Shown one piece after another: positions 60,113 to 61,859 of a stretch of 61,859 nt of DNA (its first letter is position 1; each line of letters begins with the position of its first letter). A program made the position numbers and the translations under genes. This DNA is from an uncultured Oribacterium sp. (GTDB lineage: Bacteria > Bacillota > Clostridia > Lachnospirales > Lachnospiraceae), in contig CAAGKO010000045.1 of assembly GCA_900770445.1 (NCBI GenBank), positions 1 to 61,859 of the forward strand. The letters are read 5' to 3'. The notes beneath the pieces are model-generated. The model was not told the DNA's origin and did not search any database. It worked only from the letters and a program-made list of their open reading frames with translations.

Positions 60113-61024
60113 TCAGTGGCATCCGTGGTTGCCGCAACCATGACTGCCACAGCTGTGTCCGCCCTCGCCGTGTTCGTGATCGTGGTGATCACAGTGCACG
60201 TCCGGGTTATAGCCGAGAGTGCCTGCGATGAGTGCATTGACTGCTGCATCTGCATCCCCGCTGACCCCACCGAAAAGACGGATGCCGACCTCAGCGAGTG
60301 CCATCTGCGCACCACCGCCGATGCCGCCGCAGATCAGTGCATCGACACCGAGCTGTATGAGGAAACCGGCGAGCGCGCCGTGACCACTGCCGTTCGTATC
60401 CACGACCTCTGCACGAACGATTTCGCCGTTCGCTACATCGTAGATCTTAAACTGTGCGGTATGTCCGAAGTGCTGGAAAATCTGTCCGTTTTCATAGGTT
60501 ACTGCAATTCTCATGATGATATCTCCTTTATGATCACTGGTTAAACCAGAGGTACAGCAAGTGCCGGATGTACCCGCGCTGCCGCATGCGCTTCTCACAC
60601 CTGGCGTTCCGCTGATGTCATCCTGGCCTGCTCTGCCGCATGCGCTTCCCACACTTGGCGTTCCGCTGATGTCATCCTGGCCTGCTTGATCGCATGTCCC
60701 TGCACGATGACAGCTTCCGTATCGCTGCTCCTGCCCGCTGCAGATTCGGACGTTTCCGCCGGTGATGTGCAGCGGCTTTCCGTAGACGAGACAGGCGGCG
60801 AGCTTGCGTCGTGCGTTTTCATAGATCTCCTGCACGGTCGAGCGTGAGATATCCATCTGCGCGGCACACTGCTCGTGCGTCTGCTGCTTGAGATCCACGA
60901 GACGGATGACCTCGTACTCATCGAGCGTCAGCAGAATCGGTGCGCGCTCTGCCACATCGCATGGGCAGAATCGCTCCACTCTGGGTGCACTGCAGATTCG
61001 ACGGCATCGTGGCGGTCTCGGCAT
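60113..61024 (-). CDS. DUF134 DNA-binding protein fused to a NifX/NifB-type cofactor-binding domain
   Basis: This 303-residue frame joins two usually separate proteins. Residues 1-95 are DUF134 (MPRPPRCRRICSAPRVERFC, LTLDEYEVIRLVDLKQQTHE, then an HTH with SRSTVQEIYENARRKLA). A Cys/Gly linker contains a repeated unit AGQDDISGTP. From about 171 it is a dinitrogenase iron-molybdenum cofactor domain (MRIAVTYENGQIFQHFGHTA, CGGIGGGAQMALAEVG). The His/Cys/Gly tail (HCDHHDHEHGEGGHSCGSHG) probably binds metal. GGAGG lies 8 nt before the ATG at 61024. A second strong site (AAAGGAG) precedes an internal ATG at 60514, so the NifX-type part may also be made alone (60113-60514). Confidence 0.85.
   Translation of the reverse strand: MPRPPRCRRICSAPRVERFCPCDVAERAPILLTLDEYEVIRLVDLKQQTHEQCAAQMDISRSTVQEIYENARRKLAACLVYGKPLHITGGNVRICSGQEQRYGSCHRAGTCDQAGQDDISGTPSVGSACGRAGQDDISGTPGVRSACGSAGTSGTCCTSGLTSDHKGDIIMRIAVTYENGQIFQHFGHTAQFKIYDVANGEIVRAEVVDTNGSGHGALAGFLIQLGVDALICGGIGGGAQMALAEVGIRLFGGVSGDADAAVNALIAGTLGYNPDVHCDHHDHEHGEGGHSCGSHGCGNHGCH
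60595..60690. repeat. Tandem repeat of about 54 bp inside the DUF134-NifX gene
   Basis: A unit containing CTGCCGCATGCGCTTC, TGGCGTTCCGCTGATGTCAT and CCTGGCCTGCT is present twice with few differences. It encodes the AGQDDISGTP linker repeats and can change copy number by slippage in whole codons. Confidence 0.7.
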
Positions 61025-61131
61025 CGCTGTATCCTCCTTTATTTCCGGTATATACCGATTATGCGCCCTCGGAAGGGAAAAGTCAATCCTCAGTAATCGC
61101 ACTCGAAGAGTCATTTTGTCGGAACGAAAGA

Positions 61132-61178
61132 AAAGCCTGAAACCGTGGAATTCAGTCATTCCACAATTTCAGGCTTTT
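61132..61178 (-). terminator. Terminator of the tRNA-Leu/Ser transcript
   Basis: On the minus strand AAGCCTGAAA and TTTCAGGCTT enclose TTGTGGAAT and its near complement, followed by TTCTTTC. Confidence 0.75.
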
Positions 61179-61185
61179 GTTTAGC

Positions 61186-61272
61186 GGAGATGCAGGGATT
61201 TGAACCCTGGCGCCGTTTAACCGGCCTAGCGCATTTCGAGTGCGCCCCCTTCGGCCACTTGGGTACATCTCC
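61186..61272 (-). tRNA. tRNA-Ser (CGA)
   Basis: The 87-nt tRNA has acceptor GGAGATG/CATCTCC, anticodon stem GCGCA/TGCGC with loop CTCGAAA (anticodon CGA), a long variable arm, and T-loop TTCAAAT. It is second in a two-tRNA transcript. Confidence 0.95.
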
Positions 61273-61315
61273 ATTTTATAACACTAGAGGATGGATCTCT
61301 CGAACCATCCTCTAA

Positions 61316-61402
61316 TGCCGGTAGTCGGGGTCGAACCGACACGACCATCACTGGTCACAGGATTTTAAGTCCTGAGCGTCTGCCTATTCCGCCATACCGG
61401 CA
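61316..61402 (-). tRNA. tRNA-Leu (TAA)
   Basis: The 87-nt tRNA has acceptor TGCCGGT/ACCGGCA, anticodon stem CAGGA/TCCTG with loop CTTAAAA (anticodon TAA), a long variable arm and T-loop TTCGACC. It is transcribed from the promoter at 61413. Confidence 0.95.
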
Positions 61403-61412
61403 GGACCAAATT

Positions 61413-61441
61413 ATAATACAAAAAAACAGCGCGCTTGTCAA
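61413..61441 (-). promoter_or_regulatory. Promoter of the tRNA-Leu/Ser transcript
   Basis: On the minus strand TTGACA and TATTAT are separated by 17 bp, ending 10 nt before the tRNA-Leu gene. Confidence 0.82.
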
Positions 61442-61487
61442 TATTCGATTCCAGGCATATATAAGCCGTATATTCCGTATATTCGAT

Positions 61488-61554
61488 GTTACTGTTCACT
61501 CGTGGCTGCTGTTCGCCGAGCCACGCCTTGACTTAACTACGTTTGAACAGTAAC
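61488..61554. repeat. GTTACTGTTCA element, long copy
   Basis: The 67-bp element has 11-bp terminal inverted repeats (GTTACTGTTCA/TGAACAGTAAC) and an inner palindrome CGTGGCT/AGCCACG. It matches, inverted, the shorter copy at 22242-22291. It codes for nothing and looks like a miniature inverted-repeat element. Confidence 0.72.
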
Positions 61555-61604
61555 AAGTAAGTGGTAACAGTTCAGGCAGGTGATTAGATAAAGATGGATG
61601 GCAC

Positions 61605-61859
61605 TATCCATTAACCGGTTGATTTCGAAATCGTGGATACTTTTAATAAAGTTTATCATTTTTGTACACAGAACTAAAATATCCACGATTTCAAAATAGG
61701 GCACTTATTGGATAGTTTTCCGTAAAATCAAGCATACGCATATATGCGTACTATCCAATCTTCCTCGATTTTTCAAACAGTGGATATGTATTTCGTGCTT
61801 CATAGAAGCATTTCGTTAAGCAGATATCCAATAAAACTTCTTTTTTAAAATACTGGATA
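61605..61859. repeat. Array of four TATCCA-N23-TGGATA blocks
   Basis: In an AT-rich gene-free stretch, TATCCA occurs at 61605, 61680, 61752 and 61825. Each is followed exactly 29 bp later by TGGATA (61634, 61709, 61781, 61854). The 35-bp blocks are separated by 40, 37 and 38 bp. Block interiors are not identical, though GAAATCGTGGATA of block 1 returns inverted as TATCCACGATTTC in block 2. The gaps carry their own small palindromes (for example TACGCATATATGCGTA). The array reaches the end of the window and probably continues. Confidence 0.75.

Noticed and set aside
61605..61859. CRISPR array
   Set aside because: Spacing is CRISPR-like, but the 35-bp blocks share only their six-base ends, the ends are inverted to each other, and there is no cas gene in view.
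61605..61859. Chromosomal replication origin with DnaA boxes
   Set aside because: The TATCCAC matches are partial, most hexamers continue differently, and neither dnaA, dnaN nor rpmH is nearby.

Overview
The window looks like chromosomal DNA of a strictly anaerobic Firmicute, most likely a moderately GC-rich member of the Lachnospiraceae. Evidence: Gram-positive Shine-Dalgarno sites before nearly every gene, sigma-A type promoters with 17-bp spacers, an FMN riboswitch before ribU, a HrcA-type CIRCE element, an [FeFe] hydrogenase, and a superoxide reductase/rubrerythrin/ferredoxin-thioredoxin reductase oxygen-defence set. The taxon is an inference; no rRNA is present.

Layout. 0-5 kb (minus): an RpoD-like alternative sigma factor with a histidine phosphatase, an SseB-like protein, a HAD phosphatase and riboswitch-controlled ribU. 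5.6-8 kb: a flavinylated FAD-dependent reductase lipoprotein and a candidate small RNA with its own promoter and terminator. 8-11 kb: acylphosphatase, isoaspartyl dipeptidase, MATE exporter. 11.4-15 kb: a two-gene hydrogenase operon. 15-22 kb: cutC behind a toxin-antitoxin-like DUF3990/XRE pair, small metabolic genes, a decayed alcohol dehydrogenase, two Hsp20 genes under CIRCE, and a flavodoxin. 22.4-29.1 kb: an AT-rich lactose island (AraC, lacLM, GPH transporter, AraC) bounded by 38-bp direct repeats derived from the 3' end of a tRNA-Thr gene. 29-47 kb: housekeeping genes (aroE, rlmB-mrnC-cysS, htrA, ispF, ftsEX with a peptidoglycan-hydrolase activator, a PucR-type regulator, an MsmK-type ATPase, an S1 protein, acyl-ACP thioesterase, a CDF transporter, mscL, a secreted repeat protein). 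47.6 kb: tRNA-Gln. 47.9-55.4 kb: a giant pilin/adhesin-type surface protein split by one amber codon. 55.6-61 kb: ApbE, a GNAT-membrane fusion, the redox-defence cluster, a DUF134-NifX fusion. 61.2-61.4 kb: tRNA-Ser and tRNA-Leu, followed by an AT-rich array of regularly spaced motifs running off the end.

Functional links. RibU imports the flavin precursor, ApbE attaches FMN to FMN_bind domains, and the 5.66-kb reductase carries exactly such a domain. The hydrogenase and its NuoF/GltD-like partner probably exchange electrons between NAD(P)H, ferredoxin and H2. Superoxide reductase, the ferredoxin-thioredoxin reductase catalytic subunit and thioredoxin form one operon next to rubrerythrin.

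Three genes (lacM, the adhesin and the mscL N-terminus) are each interrupted by a single in-frame stop, and an alcohol dehydrogenase survives only as a fragment. Several families of short palindromic repeats are scattered between genes. The most puzzling structure is the terminal array: four 35-bp blocks, each TATCCA-N23-TGGATA, repeated about every 73 bp.
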